Below, piece by piece: positions 1 to 10,234 of a DNA stretch of 64,000 bases (positions within the stretch are counted from its first letter, which is position 1; every line of letters starts with the position of its first letter). Below the pieces are notes generated by a model. The model was not told the DNA's origin, searched no databases, and worked only from the letters and a program-made list of their open reading frames with translations. The position numbers were made by a program, and so were the translations under genes. The stretch is from Caulobacter sp. FWC26. GTDB taxonomy: Bacteria; Pseudomonadota; Alphaproteobacteria; Caulobacterales; Caulobacteraceae. Where the stretch lies: the NCBI RefSeq assembly GCF_002742645.2, contig NZ_CP033875.1, positions 1,962,001 through 2,026,000 of the forward strand. Reading direction: 5' to 3'.

Positions 1-1
1 T

Positions 2-1609
2 CGCGGCCACGTGCTGGTCGGCCTGACGATCGCCGTCGCCAATATCGACGAGTTCATCCACATCATCCGTTCGTCCAAGGATCCGACCGAGGCGCGCGAG
101 CGTCTGGTGGCCAAGTCCTGGCCGGCCGGCGACATGCTGCCCCTGGTCGAGCTGATCGCCGACCCGCGCACAGTGCAGGAAGAAGGCGGCCTCATTCGCC
201 TGACCGACGAGCAAGCCCGCGCCATCTTGGCTCTGACCCTGTCGCGCCTAACGGGCCTGGGCCGCGACGAAATCGGCAACGAGGCGGCGGCGTTGGCCGA
301 CGCCATTCGTGGCTACCTGGAGCTGCTGTCCGACCGCGCCAACATCATGGCCGTGGTTCGCGAGGAACTGGTCGAGGTACGCGAGAAGTTCGCCATTCCG
401 CGCCGTTGCCAGATCGTCGACGGCGACGCCGACATGGAAGACGAAGACCTGATCGTCCGCGAGGACATGGTCATCACCGTCACCATGGGCGGTTACGTGA
501 AGCGCACGCCGCTGGCCAACTACCGGACCCAGCACCGGGGCGGCAAGGGCAAGTCGGGCATGGCGACAAAGAACGAGGACGCGGTCACGCGCGTATTCTC
601 GGCCTCGACCCACGCGCCGCTGCTGTTCTTCACCTCAGGCGGCAAGGTCTACAAGATGAAGGTGTGGCGCCTGCCGCTAGGCGTCGCCAATTCGCGCGGC
701 AAGGCGTTCGTCAACCTACTGCCGATCGAGCCGGGCGAGACGATCACCTCGATCCTGGCCCTGCCGGAGGATGAGGCGACGTGGGGCGGCCTGGACGTAA
801 TGTTCGCCACCCGCTCGGGCAGCGTGCGTCGCAACAAGCTCAGCGACTTTGTGGACGTGCGCCGCAACGGCAAGATCGCCATGAAGCTGGACGAAGGCGA
901 CGGCATCGTCGGCGTGGCGGTCTGCAACGCCGATCAGGATGTGCTGCTGACCACGGCGGCCGGCCGTTGCATCCGCTTCTCGGTCGACGAAGTGCGCGTA
1001 TTCGCCAGCCGCGACTCCACCGGCGTTCGCGGTGTGAAGCTGCTGGACGGCGATCAGGTCATCTCGATGGCGGTGCTGCGCAGCGTGGACGCGACTCCCG
1101 CCGAACGAGCGGCCTATCTGAAGTACCAGCGCGCCTTGTTGCGCGCCCAGGGCGAGGAAGGCGACGAGGCCCCGGCCACTGCGGACGACGGCGAAGAGGA
1201 CGGCGAGGCCACCGAGCTATCGCAGGAGCGCATCATCGAGCTTGGCGCGGCCGAGGAAACCCTGCTGACCGTGTCGTCGGAAGGCTTCGGCAAGCGCACC
1301 AGCGCCTATGATTTCCGTCGGACGGGCCGTGGCGGTCAGGGCCTGGCGGCTCAGGATCTGAGCAAGCGCGGCGGCCGTCTTGTGGGCTCGTTCCCGGTCG
1401 ATGAGAGCGATCAGATCCTCCTGGTCACCGACCAGGGACAACTGATCCGGGTGCCTGTTTCGCAAATTCGTGTTGCAGCGCGGAATACTCAGGGCGTAAC
1501 CATCTTCCGTACCGCGCAGGACGAGCACGTCGTCAGCGTCGAACGCCTCGCCGATTCCGGCGGGGACGACAACCAGGGCGAGGACAGCGGGGCGGAAGAG
1601 ACCCCGTAA
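2..1609 (+). CDS. gyrA: DNA gyrase subunit A, C-terminal part (5' end outside window)
   Basis: The reading frame is open from base 2 and has no start in the window, so this is the 3' two-thirds or less of gyrA. GyrA cuts and rejoins DNA during negative supercoiling as an A2B2 complex with GyrB. What is visible is the end of the coiled-coil/tower region followed by the six-bladed beta-pinwheel that wraps DNA. The GyrA-box is present as QHRGGKG (around base 530), the signature that separates gyrase from topoisomerase IV. An acidic linker lies near base 1160 (DEAPATADDGEEDGEA), and the tail is acidic (GEDSGAEETP), both common in alphaproteobacterial GyrA. It is followed after 26 bp by coaD on the same strand. 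Confidence 0.97.
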   Translation, partial: RGHVLVGLTIAVANIDEFIHIIRSSKDPTEARERLVAKSWPAGDMLPLVELIADPRTVQEEGGLIRLTDEQARAILALTLSRLTGLGRDEIGNEAAALADAIRGYLELLSDRANIMAVVREELVEVREKFAIPRRCQIVDGDADMEDEDLIVREDMVITVTMGGYVKRTPLANYRTQHRGGKGKSGMATKNEDAVTRVFSASTHAPLLFFTSGGKVYKMKVWRLPLGVANSRGKAFVNLLPIEPGETITSILALPEDEATWGGLDVMFATRSGSVRRNKLSDFVDVRRNGKIAMKLDEGDGIVGVAVCNADQDVLLTTAAGRCIRFSVDEVRVFASRDSTGVRGVKLLDGDQVISMAVLRSVDATPAERAAYLKYQRALLRAQGEEGDEAPATADDGEEDGEATELSQERIIELGAAEETLLTVSSEGFGKRTSAYDFRRTGRGGQGLAAQDLSKRGGRLVGSFPVDESDQILLVTDQGQLIRVPVSQIRVAARNTQGVTIFRTAQDEHVVSVERLADSGGDDNQGEDSGAEETP

Positions 1610-1635
1610 CCCTCGCAGCCAGTAGAGGGGGTTGC

Positions 1636-2127
1636 ATGCGGGTCGGGCTTTATCCGGGGACCTTCGATCCGGTCACCAACGGTCACCTCGACATCATCGG
1701 GCGGGCCGTGAAGCTGGTCGACAAGCTGGTGATTGGCGTCGCGATCAATATCGGCAAAGGGCCGCTCTTCTCGCTGGAAGAGCGGGTCGAGATCCTGGAG
1801 CGCGAGACCGCTCATCTGAAGAAGATCGCCGAGATCGAGGTGCGGCCCTTCAATAGCCTGCTGATGCACTTCGCCCGCGATGTGAACGCCCAGATGATCG
1901 TGCGCGGCCTGCGGGCCGTGGCCGACTTCGAATACGAGTTCCAGATGACGGCGATGAACCAGCAGCTGGACCGTGAGATCGAGACGGTCTTCCTGATGGC
2001 CGACCCGCGTCACCAGGCGATCGCTTCGCGCCTGGTGAAGGAAATCGCGAGCCTGGGCGGGGATATCGGCAAGTTCGTGCCGCCGGGCGTGGCTCAGCAG
2101 CTGCTGGCGAAGGTTGGCAAAGCCTAG
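1636..2127 (+). CDS. coaD: Phosphopantetheine adenylyltransferase
   Basis: CoaD transfers AMP from ATP to 4'-phosphopantetheine, the penultimate step of coenzyme A synthesis in the cytoplasm. The 163-residue length is normal for the family. The nucleotidyltransferase (T/H)xGH motif is present as TNGH near residue 15, after the typical start MRVGLYPGTFDP. The MIVRGLRAVADFEYE segment and the C-terminal SRLVKEIASLGGD region (equivalent to the family ISSS-type motif) are also present. An AGAGGGGG ribosome site lies 5 bases before the ATG. The gene sits directly behind gyrA, with no terminator visible between them. Confidence 0.97.
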   Translation: MRVGLYPGTFDPVTNGHLDIIGRAVKLVDKLVIGVAINIGKGPLFSLEERVEILERETAHLKKIAEIEVRPFNSLLMHFARDVNAQMIVRGLRAVADFEYEFQMTAMNQQLDREIETVFLMADPRHQAIASRLVKEIASLGGDIGKFVPPGVAQQLLAKVGKA

Positions 2128-2234
2128 CCTTCGCCCCGATCCGGCCGAATTCCTGCGCTTCAACAGTCGCCGCACTTGTCGGGGAGGCCGTGTCGTTCTA
2201 CGCCCGGCCGCGACTGTTCTGTTCGGGGTACTCC

Positions 2235-3068
2235 ATGAAGTTCGCCACGACCGCCGCCGCGATGGCGTTGGCCGCCACCACGGTTTCCTTTGGCGCGGCC
2301 TCGGCCCAAACCGTTTCCGACTGGCGCACACCCGATCCCAACAACGTGCTGGTTGTCGAGACGAACAAGGGCCGCATCATCGCCGAACTCTACCCGGAGG
2401 TCGCGCCCAACCATGTCGAACGGGTCCGGACCCTCGCCAAGAGCGGCTTTTATGATGGCCTGACCTTCTTTCGGGTCATCGCCGATTTCATGGCCCAGAC
2501 GGGTGATCCCAAGAACACCGGCGAGGGCGGTTCGGACCTGCCGGACCTGACGGCGGAGTTCAATTTCCGGCGCGGCGCGGAGACGCCGCTGGGCGCCGGC
2601 TTCAAGCTTGGCAGCAACGAGGCGGGCTGGGTGAAGGCGCTGCCCGTGACCAGCCAGCCATCGGCTCTGGCGGTGATGACGGCCGACCGGAAGGTCTCGA
2701 CCTGGGGCAACTTCTGCACGGGAGTCGTCGGCATGGCCCGCGCGGGCGATCCCAACAGCGCCAACAGCCAGTTTTACTTCATGCGCGCCGCCAATGCGGG
2801 CCTCGACAAGACCTACACCGCCTTTGGTCGCGTGCTGCAGGGTGTTGAGGTCGTGAAGGCGATCAAGACAGGCGAGCCCGTGCCGGATCCGCAGGACAAG
2901 ATGTTGAGCGTCAAGATCCTGGCCGACATGCCGGCCGACAAGCGTCCCACGATCCAGGTGATGGATACGCGCGGCGCGGCGTTCAAGGCCCTGGTGACCA
3001 AGCGCCAGGGGGAGCTGGGCGCGAGCTTCACCAATTGTGACGTCGACGTTCCCGCCCAGGTGAAATGA
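2235..3068 (+). CDS. Secreted cyclophilin-type peptidyl-prolyl cis-trans isomerase (first of three)
   Basis: Cyclophilins catalyse cis-trans isomerisation of Xaa-Pro bonds. The chosen ATG gives a clear signal peptide (MKFATTAAAMALAATTVSFGAASA), so the protein should act in the periplasm; the frame is open upstream to 2190 but that extension would spoil the signal sequence. Cyclophilin hallmarks are visible: FFRVIADFMAQTGDP, NTGEGGSDLPDLTAEF and NSANSQFYFM. Between the TAEF strand and the GMAR strand there is an insertion of about 40 residues containing WGNFCTGVVG that the short cytoplasmic paralogue at 4005 lacks. The stop overlaps the start of the next cyclophilin by 4 bases, which suggests translational coupling. 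Confidence 0.9.
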   Translation: MKFATTAAAMALAATTVSFGAASAQTVSDWRTPDPNNVLVVETNKGRIIAELYPEVAPNHVERVRTLAKSGFYDGLTFFRVIADFMAQTGDPKNTGEGGSDLPDLTAEFNFRRGAETPLGAGFKLGSNEAGWVKALPVTSQPSALAVMTADRKVSTWGNFCTGVVGMARAGDPNSANSQFYFMRAANAGLDKTYTAFGRVLQGVEVVKAIKTGEPVPDPQDKMLSVKILADMPADKRPTIQVMDTRGAAFKALVTKRQGELGASFTNCDVDVPAQVK

Positions 3069-3913
3069 TGATGATCGCCCGCGCCCTTTTGACCGGTCTG
3101 TGTCTGGCGGCTGTCGCTCAGTCGGCGATGGCGGCTCCTAAGGTTGTCAAGCTCACGGAAGCCGACTGGCGCACGCCGGCGCCTGAAACGGTCATGGTGA
3201 TCGACACCAACAAGGGGCGCGTGCTGGTCGAATTGGTTCCGGAAGTCGCGCCCAATCACGTTGCGCGCCTGCAGGACCTGACCCGCGCGGGCGTCTATGA
3301 CGGCCGTACCTTTTTCCGGGTGATCGACCGTTTTATGGCCCAGACGGGTGACCCGACCAATACTGGCGAGGGCGGTTCGGATCGCCCGAACTTGAAAGCC
3401 GAGTTCACGTTCCGGCGCACGGCCGAAACCGGCTTCGTACCAATGGCCGCCCCGGCGGGTCTGGAGGTTGGCTACGTCAAGTCGCTGCCGATCGTTAGCC
3501 AGAACTGGAGCTGGAGCGACGTGACCAGCGACAAGAAGGTCTCTGCCTGGGGCACATATTGCCCTGGCGTGATCGGCATGGCGCGAGACGACGACAACAA
3601 CTCCGCCAATAGCCAGTTCTTTCTGATGCGCCAGCCGTACCCGTCGCTCGACAAGCGCTACACGGCGTTTGGCCGGGTGATCAGTGGTCTTGAGGCTGTT
3701 CGCGCCATCAAGACGGGGGAGCCCGTTCCAGCGCCTCAGGACATGATGCAGAAAGTTCGACTGCTCTCGGATATCCCCGAAAGCGAGCGCCCTAAGGTGC
3801 GCGTGATCGATCCCAAGGGGCCTTGGTTCGCCGCCGAGACCCAAAGGCTCCGGGCGACGAGAGGAGCCGATTTTTCGGTCTGCGATATCGAGCTGCCGGT
3901 CGAAGTTCGGTAG
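3065..3913 (+). CDS. Secreted cyclophilin-type peptidyl-prolyl cis-trans isomerase (second of three)
   Basis: This is a 282-residue paralogue of the preceding gene. It has a signal peptide (about residues 1-22, ending AQSAMA), the same FFRVIDRFMAQTGDPTNTGEGGSD core, the same insertion with WGTYCPGVIGMARDDDNNSANSQFF, and a C-terminal extension ending with a cysteine (FSVCDIELP) matched in the first copy (FTNCDVDVP). That shared layout shows the pair arose by tandem duplication. Three consecutive ATG codons stand at the start; the first overlaps the upstream stop. Expected role is periplasmic protein folding. No partner is encoded next to it, so substrates are unknown. Confidence 0.9.
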   Translation: MMMIARALLTGLCLAAVAQSAMAAPKVVKLTEADWRTPAPETVMVIDTNKGRVLVELVPEVAPNHVARLQDLTRAGVYDGRTFFRVIDRFMAQTGDPTNTGEGGSDRPNLKAEFTFRRTAETGFVPMAAPAGLEVGYVKSLPIVSQNWSWSDVTSDKKVSAWGTYCPGVIGMARDDDNNSANSQFFLMRQPYPSLDKRYTAFGRVISGLEAVRAIKTGEPVPAPQDMMQKVRLLSDIPESERPKVRVIDPKGPWFAAETQRLRATRGADFSVCDIELPVEVR

Positions 3914-4004
3914 TACGGGACGGATTTCCGGCTGCGGTGGTGTTCACAGCGGTGCGTAATCCACGCTAGAAGCGCCCATAACACTCGTCATCCAAGGGAA
4001 GACC

Positions 4005-4472
4005 ATGTCGGCCGACCTCGAAAACACCCTCATCCTGACGCTCGAGAGCGGTCCAGTCACGATCAAGCTGCGTCCGGATCTGGCGCCGGGGCACGTCGCC
4101 CGTATCAAGGAGCTGGTTCGCGAAGGCTTCTACGACGGCGTCGTCTTCCACCGCGTGATCCCGGGCTTCATGGCGCAAGGCGGCGATCCGACGGGCACCG
4201 GCCGCGGCGGTTCGGACAAGCCGGACCTGAAGGCCGAGTTCAATGACGAGCCGCACGTGCGCGGCGTCTGTTCGATGGCGCGTACGCCGAACCCGGACTC
4301 GGCCAACAGCCAGTTCTTCATCGTGTTCGACGACGCCACGTTCCTGGACAAGCAATACACCGTCTGGGGCCAGGTGACCGAAGGCATGGAGCATGTCGAC
4401 GCCCTACCCAAGGGCGAACCGCCGCGGGCGCCGGGCAAGATCGTCAGCGCCAAGATCGCCGCTGACGCCTGA
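4005..4472 (+). CDS. Cytoplasmic cyclophilin-type peptidyl-prolyl cis-trans isomerase
   Basis: This 155-residue single-domain cyclophilin has no signal peptide, so it should be cytoplasmic. The motifs FHRVIPGFMAQGGDPTGTGRGGSD, SMARTPNPDSANSQFFI and YTVWGQV are those of the PpiB/PpiA family, including the catalytic Arg of HRVIPGFM. A GGGAAG ribosome site lies 6 bases before the ATG. It is separated from the secreted pair by 91 bp and closed by a strong terminator, so it is probably its own transcription unit. Confidence 0.93.
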   Translation: MSADLENTLILTLESGPVTIKLRPDLAPGHVARIKELVREGFYDGVVFHRVIPGFMAQGGDPTGTGRGGSDKPDLKAEFNDEPHVRGVCSMARTPNPDSANSQFFIVFDDATFLDKQYTVWGQVTEGMEHVDALPKGEPPRAPGKIVSAKIAADA

Positions 4473-4481
4473 TTGATCGAA

Positions 4482-4507
4482 GGGCCGCCCATAGGGCGGC
4501 CCTTTTT
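4482..4507 (+). terminator. Rho-independent terminator after the cyclophilin genes
   Basis: A perfect 9-bp stem (GGGCCGCCC / GGGCGGCCC) with a 3-base ATA loop is followed at once by TTTTT. It begins 9 bases after the stop codon of the cytoplasmic cyclophilin. It is the clearest intrinsic terminator in the window. Confidence 0.9.
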
Positions 4508-4524
4508 GCTTCGGAGGCGGCTGG

Positions 4525-5124
4525 ATGAGTGTGGACGTGCATGGGGCGCTTCCGGCCGTCAGCAGGGCTTGGCTCCGTGCGGCGTATAGCCAGCAACATC
4601 GTCGCTATCACACCCTTGCCCATATCGAGGACTGCCTGGCGCGGCTTGACCAAGTGCCGGATCTTTCGGCGCGGGAGCGCGCGGTGCTGACCGAGGCGCT
4701 ATGGTGGCATGATGCTGTCTATGACCCCTTGCGAACCGACAACGAAGACGTCAGCGCCGATCTCGCGGTTCAGGCCCTTGCCGCTGCGGGCGGCTGGGAA
4801 GCGGACATCTCCGAGGTCTCCCGGCTTATCCGGCTGACAAAAGGGCATTCGGTAGAGGGGGGCGACCGGCTCGGCGCGTTGATGGTGTCGATCGATCTGT
4901 CGATCCTAGGCGCGGAGCCTGAGGCTTACGCCGCCTACGCCAAGGCGATCCGCGAGGAGTACGCGCACGTGCCCGAGGACGTCTATCGCTTCGGCCGCGC
5001 GAGGGTGCTTCGGACCTTTCTCGACGCGGCGGTTCTGTTTCCCGACCCGGCGTTCGCGGCGGCGCTGGAGGCTGCGGCCCGACGTAATCTCGCGGCGGAA
5101 ATCGCCGCGCTCACATCCGCCTGA
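4525..5124 (+). CDS. HD-superfamily predicted metal-dependent phosphohydrolase
   Basis: The 199-residue protein matches the small COG4339-like HD hydrolase family: RRYHTLAHIEDCL supplies the first histidines, EALWWHDAVYD gives the HD dyad near residue 68, and DNEDVSADLA and DLSILGAEPEAYAAYAKAIREEY are typical downstream segments. The substrate is unknown for the family. GGAGGCGG precedes the ATG. Its 3' end overlaps by 14 bases the 3' end of the convergent, frameshifted gene on the other strand. Confidence 0.8.
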   Translation: MSVDVHGALPAVSRAWLRAAYSQQHRRYHTLAHIEDCLARLDQVPDLSARERAVLTEALWWHDAVYDPLRTDNEDVSADLAVQALAAAGGWEADISEVSRLIRLTKGHSVEGGDRLGALMVSIDLSILGAEPEAYAAYAKAIREEYAHVPEDVYRFGRARVLRTFLDAAVLFPDPAFAAALEAAARRNLAAEIAALTSA

Positions 5125-6087
5125 ACGTCACCACCACCGGCCGATGGTCCGAGCCAATGGCGGGGCCGCGCTCGATCCTGACCGCGCGCCATTGCTCGCC
5201 TGCATAGACGTGATCGATCGGGAGAAACGGAGCCGGCGCCGCCATGATCCGCGAGAACTTGCCTGCGGGCCAGGAGGGGAGGGCGCGAGTCCAGCGTTGC
5301 AGGCCCAGGGCTTCATCCTGACGCTTCAGCGTGAAGGACCAGGGGGTGGAGTTAAAGTCTCCGGCCAAGATCAAGCCTTTGCGGTCGAAGGCCGACGCCA
5401 GCTTCACCAGCTTACGGCTCTGCGCCTGCTGAGGTCCTGCGGGAACCGGCCATGTGTAATGGACGCCCAATACCGTGAACGGGCCCTTCGCGTCGGCTAA
5501 TGTGGCCCAGGCGGCGGACAGGTACGGGCCTTCGAACGTCGCCCCCCGCGGGCGATCATCTTTTTGCGCGAAAAGATCCAGGTCTCGCAACGCATGCCCT
5601 TCTCGCATGAAGCGAACGGATAGCTGTCGCGTAGCGCCTTGACGATGGGCCGCGAGTCTCCGCCGCCTTCCTCAATGACAACCACGTCGGCGTCCTCGGC
5701 GAGGATCCAGGCAAGGCTCTTCTCGGGCGTTCGATTGCTGTGCCAGACGTTGAACTGAATGAGTTTTAGATCGCTCTCGGCGACCGTCGCGGGCTTGAAG
5801 CGCGAGGCCGCCCAGAGTTCGGGCGCCATCAGCACTGCGCAGGCTACGACGCCGACGACGCCCAAGGCGACCATCACCAGCCGTTCGGCGTTTCGTGCGA
5901 ACGCCCCACCGAGCACCGCAGCCCCAAAGCTCATGGCCAGCCACAGCGGCGCAGCGTGGGTGAAGGCGTCCAGCCGGTCGCTGAACACGCCGCCGATACT
6001 GGTCACGGCCATCTCCGCGCCGACCAGACCGAGCATCAACGCGGTGCCGCGAACAAGCAGGCTCAAGAGCTGGACGAGCAGACGCAT
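5111..6087 (-). pseudogene. Endonuclease/exonuclease/phosphatase-family membrane protein, frameshifted
   Basis: Two overlapping frames together encode one protein. The first (from 6087) has three or four membrane segments (LLVQLLSLLVRGTALMLGLVG..., PLWLAMSFGAAVLGG..., MVALGVVGVVACAVL), then the start of an EEP domain (LKLIQFNVWHSN, DADVVVIEEGGGDSR). The second, ending at 5111, continues it with VLGVHYTWPVP, LILAGDFNSTPWS, LPIDHVYAG and GSDHRPVVVTF, the catalytic Asn/Asp/His motifs of EEP phosphodiesterases. The frame changes within a run of six C (5542-5547, G on the coding strand). Seven G (or four) would give a continuous protein of about 325 residues. It is either a real lesion, a phase-variable tract or a sequencing error in a homopolymer. 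Confidence 0.8.
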
Positions 6088-6128
6088 GGGTTGGCCTTAC
6101 CACGCCGGTGAGGCGGCGAAAGAGCGAT

Positions 6129-6743
6129 CTAGTCGCCCGCGAAATAGCTGAAGCTGATGTTGCGTATCCGTTCGGCGCCCACTTGCAGCCCCCCACGCAG
6201 GACGATGAGGTCGCCAACGCCCGGACCTTCCGCTTTCGCCGCCTTCAGCGCGTTCAGGTCGAACGCGCCCGAGAAGACGACCTCGCCGACGCGCGGGTCT
6301 TGGGCGCGGAAAACGACCGCATTTCCGTCGACACGATAGATCGCGGGCAGCAGGCGGAAGCTCACCGTTCGGTAGGTCTGGCCCAGTTCGTTCAGCGCCG
6401 TCGGGCTTGTCACGTCCTCGAACTCCAGGAAGATCGGGGCGTAGGCGCTGGGGCGCTTGCCCTGCTCCCAGGCCGCGAAATCCTCCGGCGTCCCGATGTT
6501 CAGGGAGGTGAGCGCCCAGTTTCCAGACTTTACGGGCGTGGCGCTGAAGTAATAGCCGAACGCATCCAGCTTCGGGTCGTGCTGGAAGCTCGCGCCCGAG
6601 GCGTCGGCGGAAACGACTGGCTTGCTTGGGGAGGCCGAGGTGTTCTGGCGCGATACCGTCGATGGCGCGGAGGCTGGTTTGGGCGCGTCGCAAGCGCTCA
6701 ACAGCAGCAATGACCCCAAAGCTGACACGAGCAGACGTTTCAC
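6129..6743 (-). CDS. Hypothetical lipoprotein
   Basis: A GTG start at 6743 is preceded by GGGGGAAAG and begins VKRLLVSALGSLLLLSAC, a lipoprotein signal with a lipobox LSAC around residue 18 of the 204-residue product; the longer frame up to 6809 has no such feature. After a Ser/Pro/Thr-rich linker the mature domain (FGYYFSATPVKSGNWALTSLNIGTPEDFAAWEQGKRP...) has no motif I can assign. It should be anchored in the periplasmic face of a membrane. It lies between the EEP gene and divergent queA. Confidence 0.75.
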   Translation of the reverse strand: MKRLLVSALGSLLLLSACDAPKPASAPSTVSRQNTSASPSKPVVSADASGASFQHDPKLDAFGYYFSATPVKSGNWALTSLNIGTPEDFAAWEQGKRPSAYAPIFLEFEDVTSPTALNELGQTYRTVSFRLLPAIYRVDGNAVVFRAQDPRVGEVVFSGAFDLNALKAAKAEGPGVGDLIVLRGGLQVGAERIRNISFSYFAGD

Positions 6744-6869
6744 GTCTTTCCCCCAAGCGATGCCTACCTCGCCTGCAGCATGGGGACACATCATACCGCT
6801 TGTCCACACGCCTCGCTTGGCGGGCTAAGTCTTGACCTTCCGGGTTCATCGTGCGCTTGAAGCCCGCCC

Positions 6870-7969
6870 ATGCGCCTTTCCGACTTTGATTTCGAACTGC
6901 CCGAGGACCGCATCGCCCTACGGCCCGCCGAACCCCGCGATGCGGCGCGGCTGCTTGTCGTGCGTCCGGGGCAGCCGCTCGCCGACCAAGTGGTGCGGGC
7001 GTTGCCCGATTTTCTCCGCCCAGGCGACGCCCTGGTTTTTAACGATACGCGGGTGATCCCAGCGCGTCTGTCAGGTCTGCGCGAGGGGCGCGCGACGGGC
7101 GGCGGCGACGGCGGTCCTGTCGCCGTCGAGGCCACTCTGCATCGCCGCGTATCGCCCGACCGCTGGAGCGCCTTCATGCGCCCAGGAAAGCGTCTGAAGG
7201 TCGGTGATCGCATCGCTTTCGGTGGACGGGAAGATCGCGCCTGCGAACTCAACCGGCTGGACGCCACCGTCGCCGAAAAGCGTGAAGGCGGCGAGGTTAT
7301 CCTGGCCTTCGATCTCTCGGGTCCGGACCTTGATGTCGGCATCGCCCAGCACGGTGACATGCCGCTGCCGCCGTACATCGCCGCCAAGCGGGGCGAGGAC
7401 GAACGCGACCGCGCCGACTACCAGACCGTTTATGCGCGCGAAGACGGGTCAGTGGCGGCCCCGACGGCGGGCCTTCATTTCACCCCGGCGCTTTTGAATG
7501 CGCTTCGGGCAAAAGGCGTTTCACTTCACTTCGTCACGCTCCATGTCGGCGCGGGCACCTTTCTGCCGGTCAAGACCGACGACGTCTCCGCGCACCGGAT
7601 GCACGCCGAATACGGTCTGGTGACCGCCGAAGTCGCTGACGCTCTGAACGCGGCCCGTCGCGCCGGCGGTCGCATCGTCTGCGTCGGCACGACCTCCCTG
7701 CGGCTTCTGGAAAGCGCAACCGGCGAGGACGGGGTCGTAAGGCCCTTCGCCGATGAGACCGCCATCTTCATCACGCCGGGCTATCGGTTTCGAGCGGCCG
7801 ATGTGCTGATGACCAACTTCCACCTGCCGAAGTCGACCCTCTTCATGCTGGTCAGCGCCTTCGCGGGGCGGTCGGCCATGCGCGCGGCCTATGAGCACGC
7901 CATCGAGACGGGCTACCGCTTCTATTCCTACGGCGATAGCAGCCTGCTGTTCAAAGACGAGACCCGCTG

Positions 7970-7970
<1 letters not shown>
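6870..7970 (+). CDS. queA: S-adenosylmethionine:tRNA ribosyltransferase-isomerase
   Basis: QueA transfers the ribosyl part of SAM to preQ1 in the tRNA wobble position, giving epoxyqueuosine. The 366-residue protein starts [29 protein letters not shown], the usual QueA opening, and holds [41 protein letters not shown] and the SAM-proximal [12 protein letters not shown] [14 protein letters not shown] and [13 protein letters not shown] motifs. The stop codon shares one base with the start of tgt, so the two queuosine genes form a coupled operon. Confidence 0.96.
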
Positions 7971-9081
<1,111 letters not shown>

Positions 9082-9085
<4 letters not shown>

Positions 9086-9786
9086 CTTTCCGGGCCCTTG
9101 GGAACCGTCGGAGCTTCTTCCTTGTAGATCGGGAACCGGGGGCGGCGCGGACCGTAAGGATCGGGCGGCGGAGGCATCCCTGGATCGACGACGGGCGGCG
9201 CGGCGAGCGGCTTGTGCAGGGGCGTGGCTGGCGGGTTGCAGCCGCGCGCCTCCCCCAGGCCCTTGAGATAGGCGCGACGAACGTTTCCCGACGCGATGGC
9301 GCTCTGCACCAAACGATCGTGCCGCTCTGCGCCGGTCAGCTTCCGCACCCAGCCCCGCATCGGTATCAAGTCCTGGGCGGTGCTGGCGATCGCCCCCAGC
9401 GCCGCGTCACCGGCGGCCTTGCGCCCGCGATCCATCAGGTCTTCGTTCTCCTGCGGCGGGTTGCGATCGATATCCTCGCCCAAAGCCACATCCAGCGGTT
9501 CGACCAGCGCAGTCAGAGTCCGACAATCGGCCGGGTTGGGGCGCCGGTAGGGATCATCCATCGCTTCGAGCAGGATGCGGGGGATCTTGGTGCGGACGAT
9601 ATTCACGTCGCGGAGAGGGGCGCTGACCGCGCCGCTGATTCCGTCCTTGTTCGCCTCGGACGTGGACTTGATTCGTCCGTCGTCAGTCGATGACTGCGAC
9701 GGCGGGGCCGGTTCCTGCTGCCGCGCGACAGCGTTCGCGGCCAGGGCCGAACCGAAAAGAACCAGGACCAGGAAGGTTCGACGCAT
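9082..9786 (-). CDS. Hypothetical exported protein, Pro-rich C-terminus
   Basis: A 234-residue product with a convincing signal peptide ([21 protein letters not shown]) and therefore probably periplasmic. The mature part has a region [25 protein letters not shown] and [19 protein letters not shown], with no family I recognise, and a proline-rich end ([23 protein letters not shown]). It converges on tgt with a 4-base overlap of the two stop regions. Codon usage fits the neighbouring core genes. Confidence 0.7.
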
Positions 9787-9912
9787 GAGTCACCTGACGC
9801 CTACACAGCTTGACCATCATCCGACGCAAAAACGGCGAAACCATGCTTGCGACGCGGCCGCCCCCCGACTATGGTCCGCGCCGCTTCCACCGGTCCCCGC
9901 CGGATCGTGAGC

Positions 9913-9987
9913 GGGCCGGTAGCTCAGTGGTAGAGCATTCGACTTTTAATCGAATGGTCCTGGGTTCGAATCCCAGCCGGCCTACCA
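9913..9987 (+). tRNA. tRNA-Lys(UUU)
   Basis: The cloverleaf folds by eye: acceptor GGGCCGG pairs with CCGGCCU (one G-U at the end), D-arm AGCTCAGTGGTAGAGC, anticodon stem ATTCGA/TCGAAT around loop CTTTTAA with anticodon TTT, T-arm with GTTCGAATC, discriminator A and an encoded CCA (9985-9987). The upstream neighbour is on the opposite strand, so the tRNA has its own promoter. Confidence 0.97.
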
Positions 9988-10044
9988 ATTCGCGCCCTCG
10001 GATAGGTGCGGTCCCATTCTCGGATGTGTCTTAGAGAGAGCTCG

Positions 10045-10083
10045 CCCGAGGTGCGCGCAGAGCGCGGTCGGGAGAGAGTTTTT
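10045..10083 (+). terminator. Possible terminator after tRNA-Lys
   Basis: An outer CCCGA/TCGGG stem enclosing an inner GCGC/GCGC stem is followed by AGAGAG and then five T (10079-10083). The stem is interrupted and the purine spacer before the T run is long, so it is a weak candidate. The rest of the 247-bp stretch between the tRNA and cysT must hold the cysT promoter. I can see no riboswitch there. Confidence 0.35.
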
Positions 10084-10234
10084 CTGTGGCCTGGACGGGG
10101 CTTTTCTCATTTGCCCTATCGACAGGGTAGGGATTTAAGCGGCTCAGTTTTTTATCGCTTGTGTCCGTTCGGTCCGGGCGATTGATTCCCAAGTCGCGCC
10201 GTGGCGCGCCCGGAGCCTGGACGACGATCAGACG

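Noticed and set aside
9988..10234. A SAM or sulfate-responsive riboswitch before cysT
   Set aside because: No conserved core of a SAM-type riboswitch could be recognised; only a weak hairpin and a possible terminator are present.
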